Below the pieces are notes generated by a model. That model did not search any database and was not told the DNA's origin. It saw only the letters and a program-made list of their open reading frames with translations. This document shows, piece by piece, positions 34,935-44,191 of a stretch of DNA of 64,000 nt. Positions within the stretch are counted from its first letter, which is position 1, and each line of letters opens with the position of its first letter. Origin of the DNA: DATARH01 sp963789255 (lineage in GTDB: Bacteria > Pseudomonadota > Alphaproteobacteria > ATCC43930 > CGMCC-115725); NCBI GenBank assembly GCA_963789255.1, contig CAWBJW010000003.1:124001-188000 (forward strand), given 5' to 3'. Made by a program: the position numbers and the translations under genes.

Positions 34935-37900
34935 TTAAACTAGCAGCCGCCCCGGCAGATGGCGGGCGAGGAGACCGGGGCTGAGCGGCATCAGGCGCGG
35001 GCCGTCGGTCCACAACAGCGCGCAGTCGATAGGGCGGCCGGGATAGATCCGCGCCAGCGCGGCGCGGTAGCTCGCCAGCTGCCGGAGGTAGAGCGCCGGC
35101 ACCGCGTCCTCGGTGGCGGGGGCCGGCCGCAGCGTCTTGAAATCGACGATCAGGACGCGCTCTTGTGTCACGACGAGCCGGTCGATCTGTCCGGACAAGG
35201 CGTGCTCGCTCCCCGGGCCTGCCCCGGCGATCAGTCCGACGACCGGGACTTCGGCCTGGGCATCCGGTCCCCACAGAAGGGCGAAGCCGGGGTCGTTCAG
35301 CACCGCTAGGGTCTCGGCGCAGATCTCGGCCTGCTCGGCCGCATCGAGGCCGTGCACCGGCAATGCGAGAAAGCGCCGCGCCGCAGCCGCGCGATCGGGC
35401 GCCGGCAGTTCGGGCAGGCCCTGCAGCAGCCGGTGCACAAGGAGGCCGCGCTTGAAGCGGTCGCGGCCCGCAGCGGCGAGCGGCGACAACGTCGCCGGTT
35501 CCGGTCCGCCCGGCTGCGACGGCAGCAACGGCTTTGGCGGGCTGGGTTCGGACGGCGGCGGGGCGAGCACCCAGGCCGCCAGCTTGCCCATCGGAGGCGC
35601 GCCGGCGAGCGGGCGGTCGCGGCCGGGCGGCGCGGTCTGCGCCGTGGTCAGGCGCAGCATTTCGCCCGACCAGCCGTCGCGCCCGCCGATCAGCGTTCGC
35701 GTGTCGAAGGCGACCGGCGTCGCGATGCCGCGCCAGCCGGCCGCGCACAGCGCGTGCCAAGTGGATGCCTCGCGGGCCGGCCGCTGGGTCTCCCAGCCGC
35801 AGACATAGAGCCGGTCCTGCGCCCGGGTCAGCGCGACATAGAGCAGGCGCCGGTATTCCTGCAACTGGCGCCGGCGCAGCCGGTCGCGCTCGGCGGCATA
35901 AAACGGCGCGGCGAGTTCGCGCCGCGGGCGCCACAGCGGCAACGCCTCGGCCTCGCTCCACAACAGCGCCGGCGGCCGATCGGGCAATTGCAGCGTGTCG
36001 GGCAGAAAGACGACCGGCGCTTCGAGGCCCTTGGCGCCATGCACGGTCAGGATGCGGACCTCGTCGCGCTGGCGTTCGCCGAAATCGCGGTTCACCTCGA
36101 TGTCGCCGACGACGAGCCAGCGCAGGAAGCCCTGCAGCGAGGGTACGTGCTCGCGCTCATAGGCGAGTGCGAGCGCGAGGAATTCCTCGACCGGGTCGGC
36201 CGCCTCGGGCCCCAGCCGCTCGAGGATCGCGCGCCGGCCGCCCCCACGGGTCAAGCCCGTGGGCTGAAGGCCCACGCCGCCGAGGATCTCGGCGTAAAGC
36301 TCGAAGGGCGGCACGAAATCGGCGCGGGCGAGCAGTTCGCGCAGCCGCTCGAACGCCGCGCCCATCGCCGGATATTCGGGTGCGAAGCGGCGCAACCGGC
36401 GCCACAGCCGCTCCTCGCCGCGGTCGTAGGCGAGGAGGAACAGGTGGTCTTCCGAGAGACCGAACAGCGGGCCTTTGAGGACCGTCGCCAAGGTCAGATC
36501 GTCTTCCGGCAGCAACAGGAAGCGGCCGAGGGCGACGAGATCGCGCACCGCCATCTCTTGCGCGAGCATCAGGCGGTCGGCCCCGGCAACCGGCACGTCC
36601 TGCGTTTTCAGCGCGCGCAGCAGATCGCCGACAAAGGCGTTGCGGCGCCGCACCAGAACCATCACATCGCCCGGCTGCAACAGGCGGCCGCGCGGCTCCA
36701 GCCGCTCGCCCCGGGCGAGCCACTGCGCGATCGTCGCGGCGATCGCGCGCGCGAGGCGGGTGCGGGGTTCGGCCGGAGGATGGCGGGAGGCGGCTGCGTC
36801 CGCCGGATCGGGCAGCTCGTCGGCGTCCGGCACCACCGGCGGCCACAGCTCGACGATCCCGGCCTGGCCGGCGCGCGCCGCCACGTGCCGGATGCGGATG
36901 CCGTCGAGCGCGACGCCGTCGGCCGCGTCGGCGTGGCCGAACACCGCGTCGACCGCCTGCAACAGCGGCTCGGCGGCGCGGAACGAGATGTCCAGCGGCA
37001 CCACGCTCCACGCCTGCTTGGCTGCCGCGACGCGCCCCTCGAAATGCCGGCGCATCCGCAGAAATTCGCGCGGGTCGGCGCGCTGGAAGCTGTAGATCGA
37101 TTGCTTCGGATCGCCGACCGCGAAGACCGTGCGGATGCGCTCCTGGCCGTCCTTCCCGGCGCCCTCGCCGGCAAAGAATTCCTCGGCCAGCGCGGCGACG
37201 ATCGCCCATTGCTCGGGATTGGTGTCCTGCGCCTCGTCGATCAGGATGTGGTCGAGCCCGCCATCGAGCTTGAACAGCACCCACGGCGCCACCCCGGGCC
37301 GGCGCAGCAGCGCCAGCGCCTTCAGCACCAGATCGTCGTAATCGAGCAGCCCGTGCAGCCGCTTGCGCTGCTCGTAGGCGCGCAATAACGCATCGCCGAG
37401 GCGGATGAGGGCGCCGGTCGCCTCGACCAGGGCGATTCCGGCGCGGTCGGCCGCGAAGCGCAGGATGCGCTCGGCCTCGGCCTGGAGAACGGCGCCCGGA
37501 TCGGCGGGAGCGGCCTTCGCCGCCTGTTTGGTGATCAGCGTCTGGCGGACCGCGCCCTCCTTGGTCAGGAACACCGCGATGTACGCATCCAGCAGGTCGC
37601 GCCGCTCTGCGGGGCTCGCGCACCAGCGGTCGAGGATCGCGCCGCGTTGCCGATCGGTCGATTTTCCCGTGGCGAGGACCGCGGCGGCGGCGCGCAGACC
37701 GGCCGCATCGCCGCCGGCGCAAAATGCCGCGGTCACGCCCTCCGGCGTGGCCTGTTCCGACACCGACAGCCTCGCGCACAGCCGTCGGCGCAGCACCGTT
37801 TCGCCCTGGGCGAGCGCCGCGCGCAGCTTGCCGCGCTCGGCGGCGAGCGCCGTCATCAGCTCGATAAAGCGTTCCTCGGGGGCGTACCCCGCAACGATCG

Positions 37901-38609
37901 CCAGCGCCTCGGCGAGGCCGTCGTTCCCCTCGATGTCATCCCGGCGAAGGCCGGGACCTACCGCGGCGCCAGTCGCAATGGCGCCGGCAACCTCTTCTAT
38001 ATGAGCGTGCTCGGATGGATTGGACGGGCTGAGACGTGGGTCCCGGCCTTCGCCGGGATGACGACTGGAAGCGTGGGCTGGGTTTGGGGGAAAGGTCGCT
38101 TCCTCCCGGGCGGCGATGATGACCACTTCGGCCGCCTCGGCGAGGGCTTCCCTGGCGCCGCGTTCGTCGATGACGGCGAATTCGGGCGGCACACCGGCCT
38201 CGAGCGGAAAGCGGCGCAGCAGCGATTGGCAGAAGGCGTGGATCGTCGCGATCCTGGTGCCGCCCGGCACATCGAGAACGCGGGCGAACAGCTGGCGCGC
38301 GCGCGCGATCTCATGCTCCTGCGGGAAGCGGCCGGTCAGTTCGACCAGCTCTTGCGACAATCTTCCGGGCATCAGCGTCGTCCAGCCGGCGAGCCGCTGG
38401 TTGATCCGGTTGGCCATCTCCGCCGCCGCGGCGCGGGTGAAAGTCAGGCACAGGATATGCGCCGGATCGGTGCCGCCGAGCATCAGCGCGAGCAGCCGGT
38501 CGGTCAGCACCTTGGTCTTGCCGGTCCCGGCCGAGGCCTCGACCCAGACCGACTCCGCCGGTTTCAGCGCCCGCCGCTGGGTGGCGGCGGCTTCGGCGAC
38601 CCGGCTCAT
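34935..38609 (-). CDS. addA: Double-strand break repair helicase-nuclease AddA
   Basis: 1224 aa UvrD-like helicase fused to a C-terminal RecB-type nuclease. With AddB it resects double-strand breaks up to Chi-like sites for RecA, replacing RecBCD. Walker A is ASAGTGKT (25-32), with motif Ia LTFTRAAAAEMANR, Walker B LIDEAQDTN, motif III AVGDPKQSIYSFQRADP, LTVHGAKGLEAPVV and ALTRAQDRLYVCG. The nuclease motif is VLIVDFKT near the end. The ATG overlaps the addB stop (ATGA). Two palindromic repeats are translated within it: residues about 185-225 (37935-38062) and about 780-790 (36242-36277). Both keep the frame. Confidence 0.94.
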   Translation of the reverse strand: MSRVAEAAATQRRALKPAESVWVEASAGTGKTKVLTDRLLALMLGGTDPAHILCLTFTRAAAAEMANRINQRLAGWTTLMPGRLSQELVELTGRFPQEHEIARARQLFARVLDVPGGTRIATIHAFCQSLLRRFPLEAGVPPEFAVIDERGAREALAEAAEVVIIAAREEATFPPNPAHASSRHPGEGRDPRLSPSNPSEHAHIEEVAGAIATGAAVGPGLRRDDIEGNDGLAEALAIVAGYAPEERFIELMTALAAERGKLRAALAQGETVLRRRLCARLSVSEQATPEGVTAAFCAGGDAAGLRAAAAVLATGKSTDRQRGAILDRWCASPAERRDLLDAYIAVFLTKEGAVRQTLITKQAAKAAPADPGAVLQAEAERILRFAADRAGIALVEATGALIRLGDALLRAYEQRKRLHGLLDYDDLVLKALALLRRPGVAPWVLFKLDGGLDHILIDEAQDTNPEQWAIVAALAEEFFAGEGAGKDGQERIRTVFAVGDPKQSIYSFQRADPREFLRMRRHFEGRVAAAKQAWSVVPLDISFRAAEPLLQAVDAVFGHADAADGVALDGIRIRHVAARAGQAGIVELWPPVVPDADELPDPADAAASRHPPAEPRTRLARAIAATIAQWLARGERLEPRGRLLQPGDVMVLVRRRNAFVGDLLRALKTQDVPVAGADRLMLAQEMAVRDLVALGRFLLLPEDDLTLATVLKGPLFGLSEDHLFLLAYDRGEERLWRRLRRFAPEYPAMGAAFERLRELLARADFVPPFELYAEILGGVGLQPTGLTRGGGRRAILERLGPEAADPVEEFLALALAYEREHVPSLQGFLRWLVVGDIEVNRDFGERQRDEVRILTVHGAKGLEAPVVFLPDTLQLPDRPPALLWSEAEALPLWRPRRELAAPFYAAERDRLRRRQLQEYRRLLYVALTRAQDRLYVCGWETQRPAREASTWHALCAAGWRGIATPVAFDTRTLIGGRDGWSGEMLRLTTAQTAPPGRDRPLAGAPPMGKLAAWVLAPPPSEPSPPKPLLPSQPGGPEPATLSPLAAAGRDRFKRGLLVHRLLQGLPELPAPDRAAAARRFLALPVHGLDAAEQAEICAETLAVLNDPGFALLWGPDAQAEVPVVGLIAGAGPGSEHALSGQIDRLVVTQERVLIVDFKTLRPAPATEDAVPALYLRQLASYRAALARIYPGRPIDCALLWTDGPRLMPLSPGLLARHLPGRLLV
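36242..36277. repeat. 36-bp palindromic repeat inside addA
   Basis: CCCCACGGG-T-CAAGCCCGTGGG-CTGAAGGCCCACGC, containing an 8-bp hairpin and a third complementary arm. It matches 39507-39542 inside addB at 35 of 36 positions. In AddA it encodes about GVGLQPTGLTRGG, in a place where family proteins pass directly from a helix to GGRRA, so it looks like an in-frame insertion. Confidence 0.75.
37935..38062. repeat. Inverted-repeat element inserted in frame in addA
   Basis: Two perfect 24-bp inverted repeats, at 37935-37958 and 38039-38062, begin GTCATCCCGGCGAAGGCCGG and its complement. They flank 80 bp. The element is translated in AddA, giving SRHPGEGRDPR and VGPGLRRDDIEG at its ends, a segment unlike anything in AddA proteins and placed between the first helicase motifs and the 1B region. 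The same arms occur outside genes at 3864, 60066 and 63129. Confidence 0.85.
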
Positions 38610-41600
38610 GCTTCGCCCCCGGGATCGCCCCCGGGATCGCCCCCGGGCTCGCCCTCGGCCTCGGCCTCGTCGAGCCGCTCGAGATGGCCGTAGTCGGAAA
38701 AGCGCGGTCGCCACCGCGCGAAGGGTACCGCAGGATAAGCCGTCGCCGGGTCGTCGAAGCGGTCGATCAGGGCGGTGACGCGCGCCAGCGCGCGGTCGAT
38801 CAGCCCAGCCGGACCCTCAGCGCCGATCGGAACGCGCACCCCGGCCGGATCGCCGCCGGGCAGCCGCCAGTATTCGAGCGCCGCCGCCCGCCCGCTCAGC
38901 CCGTCGAAGCTGCCGTCGCGGGCGATCGCGCCTTCGAGCGGAAGCTGCACCGCGACCGCATTTTCGATCTCGCTTTTTTGCGGCAATGCCCCGGTCTTGT
39001 AATCGATCAGCACAAGGTCGCCGGTGGCGAGCCGGTCGATGCGGTCGGCGATGGCGACGATCGCGAACGGGCCGGCATGGGCCGCGATCACCAGTCTGCC
39101 GTGGCGTTCGCTATGGCTCTCGATGATGGTCGCTTGGCGCACCCGCTCCTCGGCGACGAACCAGCGGGCGACCCGCTCGAAGCGCGGCCACCAGAACGCC
39201 CAGACCCCGGGCCGCGACAGGACCGGGCCGAAAGCGTCGCGGCCGATCTCGATCAACTCGGCCTCGGCGGCGGGCGGCAAGGCGTGCGGATAGCGCCTGA
39301 CGAATTCGGCGAGCGCCTTGTGCACGGTAATGCCCAATTCGGCCCGGCCGGGATCGACATCGAGTTCGTCGAGCGCCTTGAGGCGCAGGATATGGCGGGC
39401 GTAGATCGCGTAGGGATCGCGGATCCAGGTCTCGATCTGGGTCACCGAAAGCTGGCGCGGCCGCGCGGCGAGCGGCGGGCACGGCGCCGCCGGGAGGCTC
39501 GCCCGGCCCCACGGGACAAGCCCGTGGGCTGAAGGCCCACGCGCCGGCTGGTCGTGGAGCGCCGCCGCGGTCGCGATCTCAGGCTCTGCTGCGAGCGTGC
39601 CTTCAAGCCCGACGGCGCGCAGCACCGTGTCGAGGCGCAGCAGCCAGCGCGATGGCACGGTCGGCACCCCCTCGCGCCGTGCCGTGCGGGTCAGCGCCAC
39701 CGCGGGCGCGCCGAGCGCCTGGGCAAAGTCGTGGGCGGCAATGCCGATCGCGCGCTCGGGCAGGGCGACCCCGAACTCCTGGCGCATCTGCCGCGACATC
39801 CACGGGTCATAGGAAGCCGGCCCCGGCCAGGTGCCCTCGTTGAGGCCGCCGAGGACAACGAGGTCGGCCTGCTGCAGCCGCGCCTCGACGAGGCCCCAGA
39901 TCGCCAGGCGCGGATGCCTGCCATAGGCCGGCCGCACCACCGCGCCGGCGGCGAGCGCTTCGAACAGCGCCGGGTAGTGATGCCCGGGCAACGGCGGAAA
40001 ATCCGCTGCCGCGTCGATGAGCTCGTGGCAGAACCGCGCCGCCGCTTCGCCCGCCGCATCGCGCCACAGCCGCGCCACCCCGGTTTCGCTGTCGGTTGCG
40101 GCAAGACGCTCGGCTGCCGCGATATGCGCCGCAGCCAGGTCGGCGAGCGGCACGCTGTCGTGGTCGAGGCGTTCGGCGAGCCCGCCGACGCAGCCTTCGA
40201 GGCGATCGACAAAACGCTTCAGCAGCGCCGCGTCCGGCCCGTCCAGCGATGCCCGCAGCCCGGCGAAGCCGGGCGCCGGGCGCGGCCCGCGGATCGCGGC
40301 TTCGAGACGGCGGGCGTCATCGCGAAACACCTCGGGCGCGAGGCCGCCGGCGGCAAGCGGATGCTTCAGCGCAGCGAGCAGCGGGACCGGCGCCAGGGCG
40401 CTGTCGGCGAGGTCGAGGACGAGGCGCAGAAATACGCCGGGCGGCGTCCGGTTGAGCGGCACGCCGGCCGAATCGTCGATATCGATGTCCCAGCGGCGCA
40501 ATTCGGCGGCGACGCGGCGGGCCAGCTCGCGATCCGGGGTGACCAGCGCTGCCGTGGCGGCCGGGGTTTCGAGCGAGCGGCGCAGCAGGAGGGCGACGGT
40601 GACCGCCTCGTCCTGCGGGTTCGCGCAGTCATACCGCGCGACCCCGGCCAACGCGTCTTCCGGCGCGGGCACGAGGTCGCGCCACGCATCGGTCAGCGCT
40701 GCCGGGCGCAGCGCCTGGGCGACGAGCCGGAGGCGGTTTTCACGCCCGTTCGCCGCGGCCGGCAGCGCACCGAGCGGCCAGTCGCGAGCCGCCTCGGGGG
40801 CGATCTCGAGCGCCCGCAGCATCAGCGCCATCAGGTGCTGCGGATGCGCCGCCTCGTCGGCGATCAGCTCCCACGCCTCGGCGTCGCAGGAAGGGTCGAG
40901 GCCCGGCAGGATCACCATGCCCCGGTCGAGCCACGCGACAACCGACAAGAGGTTGACCAGCGCCGGGATGCCGCCGGTCAGCCCGGCAGCGACGACCGGC
41001 GCCGCGGGCGGCGATGCCCGCCACAGCGCGGCCTGACGCCGCAGCAACCGGTTGCGCCGCTCGGCCGGGTCGAGCGCGCCTTCGGCTGCGAGGATCGCCG
41101 GCCAGGCGCGCGGCAGAATCTCGAGAAATTCCAGCACGATCTGCCAGTGCTCGGCGAACTCGTCGGGAGCCAGATCGCGCAGCTTGTCGAAGCTCGCCTC
41201 TTCGCTTTGCGCCGCGTCGAGCAGCCGGGCGAGCGCCCCGGCGAGCGAAGCGGCCTGGCCCGGCAAGAGCGGGCCCTCGCCGCGCACCTTGCTCCAGCGC
41301 AGCACCAGCTGGGTCAGCAAGAGGCGGCGGCGCAGCTCGGGTATCGCCGGCGGGATCGCCAGGCTCGCATCGTCGGCCGTGTCCGCCGCGAGCCCGATCT
41401 CGTCGTCGTCGAGATCGCCGATCGGGCGCAGCCGCGGCAACAGCAGCGGGGCTCCGGGATCGCTGCCCTCGGCGGTGAGGCGCAGAAACGCCTCGCGCAG
41501 CGAGCGCGCCGCGCGCCTTGTCGGCAGCAGCACGGTCATGCGCGGCAATCTCAGCGGGTCGCCGCCGGCGAGGCCGAGGAGCCCCTGCGCCAGCGTCGCA

Positions 41601-41644
41601 AGAAACGGTCGGTCCGGCGCGATCGTATAGATGTGCGGCGGCAC
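38606..41644 (-). CDS. addB: Double-strand break repair protein AddB
   Basis: 1012 aa partner of AddA, of the alphaproteobacterial AddB type: an inactivated helicase fold with a C-terminal nuclease. The N-terminus is IYTIAPDRPFLATLAQGLL, and MTVLLPTRRAARSLREAFL is typical. The nuclease region reads SVTQIETWIRDPYAIYARHILRL, GITVHKALAEFV and VLIDYKTG. The start is a GTG at 41644 (VPPHIYTI). A 36-bp palindromic repeat (39507-39542) is translated just before the nuclease domain. The Pro/Gly/Asp-rich C-terminus runs into addA. Confidence 0.93.
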   Translation of the reverse strand: MPPHIYTIAPDRPFLATLAQGLLGLAGGDPLRLPRMTVLLPTRRAARSLREAFLRLTAEGSDPGAPLLLPRLRPIGDLDDDEIGLAADTADDASLAIPPAIPELRRRLLLTQLVLRWSKVRGEGPLLPGQAASLAGALARLLDAAQSEEASFDKLRDLAPDEFAEHWQIVLEFLEILPRAWPAILAAEGALDPAERRNRLLRRQAALWRASPPAAPVVAAGLTGGIPALVNLLSVVAWLDRGMVILPGLDPSCDAEAWELIADEAAHPQHLMALMLRALEIAPEAARDWPLGALPAAANGRENRLRLVAQALRPAALTDAWRDLVPAPEDALAGVARYDCANPQDEAVTVALLLRRSLETPAATAALVTPDRELARRVAAELRRWDIDIDDSAGVPLNRTPPGVFLRLVLDLADSALAPVPLLAALKHPLAAGGLAPEVFRDDARRLEAAIRGPRPAPGFAGLRASLDGPDAALLKRFVDRLEGCVGGLAERLDHDSVPLADLAAAHIAAAERLAATDSETGVARLWRDAAGEAAARFCHELIDAAADFPPLPGHHYPALFEALAAGAVVRPAYGRHPRLAIWGLVEARLQQADLVVLGGLNEGTWPGPASYDPWMSRQMRQEFGVALPERAIGIAAHDFAQALGAPAVALTRTARREGVPTVPSRWLLRLDTVLRAVGLEGTLAAEPEIATAAALHDQPARGPSAHGLVPWGRASLPAAPCPPLAARPRQLSVTQIETWIRDPYAIYARHILRLKALDELDVDPGRAELGITVHKALAEFVRRYPHALPPAAEAELIEIGRDAFGPVLSRPGVWAFWWPRFERVARWFVAEERVRQATIIESHSERHGRLVIAAHAGPFAIVAIADRIDRLATGDLVLIDYKTGALPQKSEIENAVAVQLPLEGAIARDGSFDGLSGRAAALEYWRLPGGDPAGVRVPIGAEGPAGLIDRALARVTALIDRFDDPATAYPAVPFARWRPRFSDYGHLERLDEAEAEGEPGGDPGGDPGGEA
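39507..39542. repeat. 36-bp palindromic repeat inside addB
   Basis: Second copy of the element at 36242-36277, differing at one base. In AddB it encodes about ARGPSAHGLVPWG in the linker ahead of the nuclease domain. Both copies are in the same orientation relative to the genes but are read in different frames, as shown by the different peptides. Confidence 0.75.
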
Positions 41645-41682
41645 CGGCGTTCGGTGAGCTAGATCGGATTCTTGCGGGGCAG

Positions 41683-41821
41683 ACCCTCACCCACCCGTCG
41701 CCTGCGCGACGGGTCCCCCCTCTCCCGCAGTGCGGGAGAGGGATAAGCGGGCGCCGTGCCTTCCCTCTCCCGCATTACGGGAGAGGGTGCCTCCGGGCGA
41801 AGCCCGGGGGCGGGTGAGGGT
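41683..41821. repeat. Compound palindromic repeat between murU and addB
   Basis: An outer ACCCTCACCC...GGGTGAGGGT pair encloses four hairpins: CCCGTCGC/GCGACGGG (41695-41714), CCCTCTCCCGC/GCGGGAGAGGG (41718-41742), a second copy with one change (41764-41788), and CCGGGC/GCCCGG (41792-41807). It fills the gap between the addB start and the murU stop. The module recurs at 57611-57733 and singly at 6030. Confidence 0.8.
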
Positions 41822-41857
41822 GCCAGAGGCATACCGGGCTTCGCGGTCATCACTGTT

Positions 41858-42580
41858 CTATCGCTCGATGCGCTGCGAATTGAGGCGGGCGCGGGTTGCG
41901 GCCAGCCCCTCCGGGGTGCCGATGTGATACCACTCGCCGTCATGCACGATCGCGTGGAGGCGGCCGGCGCGTTCGGCGCGGTCGTAGAGCCGGTTCAGCG
42001 AGAAACGCCGTTCGGCAATGCCGTCGAAGAGCCGGCGATGGAGCAGCTGCACCCCGGTGAAGATAAACGGCGCGATCTCGCGCTCGCCGCGCCGCCGCGG
42101 AAATCCCAGCGGATCGAGAAAATAGTCGCCATCGCCCTCATACCCGACCGCCGTGACGGTGCGCTGCAGCAGCAGCGCCGCGTCCATCCCAGCCGGATCG
42201 AAGGCGGCGGCAAGGCGCGACAGGGCATGATCGGTGCCGTCGAGCCACAAGACATCGCCATTGACGACGAAGAACCATTCGCCGAGCAGCGGCAGCGCAT
42301 GCGCCACTCCGCCGCCGGTTTCGAGCAGCTCGTCCTCCCGCGAGATCTCGATGTGCGGATGCTCGCGCGCGGCGAGCCGGGCGGCCACCATTTCCGCCTT
42401 GTAATGCACGTTGACGACGACCCGCTCGACCCCGACCAATGCCAGCCGGTCGATCGCGTGGTCGATGAGCGTGCGGCCGCCGATTTCGACGAGCGGCTTT
42501 GGCACGGTGTTGCTGATCGGACGCATCCTGGTGCCGCGCCCGGCGGCGAGGACCATCGCGGATTTGGGTATTCCGGTCAT
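41858..42580 (-). CDS. murU: Sugar-1-phosphate nucleotidyltransferase, MurU-like
   Basis: 240 aa nucleotidyltransferase. The NTP-binding signature is MVLAAGRGTRMRP, followed by the Lys of NTVPKPLVEIGG, the metal Asp in VVNGDVLW and WYHIGTPEGL near the end. Together with the upstream kinase this is the AmgK-MurU pair, which turns MurNAc into UDP-MurNAc in peptidoglycan recycling. This assignment follows gene order and length; a mannose-1-P guanylyltransferase-like role is the alternative. Its ATG overlaps the amgK stop (ATGA). Confidence 0.82.
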   Translation of the reverse strand: MTGIPKSAMVLAAGRGTRMRPISNTVPKPLVEIGGRTLIDHAIDRLALVGVERVVVNVHYKAEMVAARLAAREHPHIEISREDELLETGGGVAHALPLLGEWFFVVNGDVLWLDGTDHALSRLAAAFDPAGMDAALLLQRTVTAVGYEGDGDYFLDPLGFPRRRGEREIAPFIFTGVQLLHRRLFDGIAERRFSLNRLYDRAERAGRLHAIVHDGEWYHIGTPEGLAATRARLNSQRIER

Positions 42581-43587
42581 GCCGCGGCGCGCCGGACGCT
42601 GCGCGGCAGGTGGCGGTCGAGCCACCAGGCGATCGGCGTCAGCGCCGGCTCGCGCCGCAGCTCGTCGTCGATCAGCCGCCATACCCGCTCGATATGCGGC
42701 AGATAGGCGGACTTGCCGTCGCGCCGCCACAGACGGGTGAAGATGCCGAGGATCTTGCAGTTGCGCTGCGCGGCGAGGATCGCGGCCGAGCGCGCAAACC
42801 CCGCTCGGTCGATGCCGGGAAACGCGGCGAGATAGCGCTCGGTCATCAACCCGCGCAAGGCGGCCGGAACATCGCGGCGCGCATCCTCCAGGAGCGAGAC
42901 CAGATCATAGCTCGCCGGCCCCAGGACGGCATCCTGGAAGTCGAGCAACCCGCACGCCCGCACATCCGGGCGGCCGGGCAGCAGCATCAAATTGTCGACG
43001 TGATAGTCGCGCAGAACCAGCGTCGTTTCCGCGAGCGCCGCCTGCGGCAGGACGTCGCGCCACCGCGCCAGATAATCCTCGCGCGCCGCGGGCGGCGGCG
43101 GGGCGCCGAGGACGCTTGGCATATACCAGTCAACCAGCAGCGCCGCCTCGGCGATGAGCCGCGCTTCGTCATAGGGCGGCAGAGCGGGCAACCCGCGCGC
43201 CGCGACCGCCCGGTGCAGCGCGACCAGGGTGTCGACGGCGAGGGCATAGAGCGCCGCCTCGTCAGCAGCCTCGCCGGCGAGCAGCCTGGTATAGCGGTCG
43301 TCGCCGAAATCCTCGATCAGCAGAAAGCCGCGCTCGCCGTCCTCGGCATGGACCTGCGGCGCGCTGAGCCCGAGCCCGCGCAGGATGGCAGCCACGGCCA
43401 CATAAGGCCGGACATCCTCGAAGGGCGGCGGCGCATCCATCACAACCGCGCGCCGGGCGCCGTCGGCGAGGCGATAATAGCGCCGGAACGAGGCATCGGC
43501 CGCGAGGCTTATCGCGGCGATGCCGGACCAGCCCGAGGCTGCGAGAAAATCGGCCATCGCGGCCGAGCGCCCGGCGGTGGCTGTCAC
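42577..43587 (-). CDS. amgK: Anomeric sugar kinase AmgK-like (aminoglycoside phosphotransferase fold)
   Basis: 336 aa APH-family kinase. It shows the nucleotide loop SFRRYYRLADG, FLLIEDFGDDRYTRLL, the Brenner motif VLRDYHVDNLMLLPG with catalytic Asp, and LLDFQDAVLGPASYDLVSLLEDAR with the metal-binding DFQD. AmgK phosphorylates MurNAc and GlcNAc at C1, upstream of MurU. GTG 43587 starts one base after the tsaE stop; ATG 43557 is the alternative. The tight order tsaE-amgK-murU-addB-addA implies one operon. Confidence 0.84.
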   Translation of the reverse strand: MTATAGRSAAMADFLAASGWSGIAAISLAADASFRRYYRLADGARRAVVMDAPPPFEDVRPYVAVAAILRGLGLSAPQVHAEDGERGFLLIEDFGDDRYTRLLAGEAADEAALYALAVDTLVALHRAVAARGLPALPPYDEARLIAEAALLVDWYMPSVLGAPPPPAAREDYLARWRDVLPQAALAETTLVLRDYHVDNLMLLPGRPDVRACGLLDFQDAVLGPASYDLVSLLEDARRDVPAALRGLMTERYLAAFPGIDRAGFARSAAILAAQRNCKILGIFTRLWRRDGKSAYLPHIERVWRLIDDELRREPALTPIAWWLDRHLPRSVRRAAA

Positions 43588-43588
43588 C

Positions 43589-44062
43589 TCAGGTCTCCGC
43601 GGCGAGGCCGGCAAGGCGCAGCGCCCAATCTGCCCCTGGGTCGATCCCGGCATCGATCGATGCCCGGCGCGCCGCCGGCGTCGGGCCCTGCGCGAGGGTG
43701 ATTTCCAGCCGCCGGGCCGGCACCAGGGGGCCCATCCGCTCGGGCCATTCGATCAGCGAGATCCCATCCTGAAAGGCGTCCTCGATGCCGAGCTCCCAGG
43801 CCTCTTCCGGGTCGCGCAGCCGGTAGGCGTCGAAATGCCAGATCGTTGCATCGCCGACCTCGTAAAGCTGGACCAGCGTGAAGGTCGGGCTCGGCACCTC
43901 GCCGCCGCCGCCGCGGGCGGCGATGAAGGCCCGGGCGAAGCTGGTCTTGCCGGCGCCAAGCTCGCCTTTGAGCGCGATCACGTCGCCCGGCCGGGCGAAT
44001 GCCGCGACGCGCGCGGCAAGCGCCGCCGTGCCGGCTTCATCGGGCAGTTCGATGGCAATCAT
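43589..44062 (-). CDS. tsaE: tRNA threonylcarbamoyladenosine biosynthesis protein TsaE
   Basis: 157 aa P-loop ATPase needed with TsaB and TsaD to make t6A37 on ANN-decoding tRNAs. Walker A is GELGAGKT (33-40), then SPTFTLVQLYE, IWHFDAYRL and the conserved EWPERM near residue 110. Complete and of normal length. It lies 129 nt after the divL stop. Confidence 0.94.
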   Translation of the reverse strand: MIAIELPDEAGTAALAARVAAFARPGDVIALKGELGAGKTSFARAFIAARGGGGEVPSPTFTLVQLYEVGDATIWHFDAYRLRDPEEAWELGIEDAFQDGISLIEWPERMGPLVPARRLEITLAQGPTPAARRASIDAGIDPGADWALRLAGLAAET

Positions 44063-44191
44063 TGCTATGCCTTGTATATCTGCAACGCGAGAGGCCGCAA
44101 TATCTGCTTGCGCGCGACGCGAGCCTCGCGGCTAAGCTAAAAGTGCCGTCCCTGTGGTCCCAATTGCCCCCGAAAAGCACGGGAGCGGCCG

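Noticed and set aside
42483..42500. TGGCACGGTGTTGC resembling a sigma-54 promoter
   Set aside because: The GG-to-GC spacing is one base short of the required 10 nt and it lies inside the murU coding sequence.
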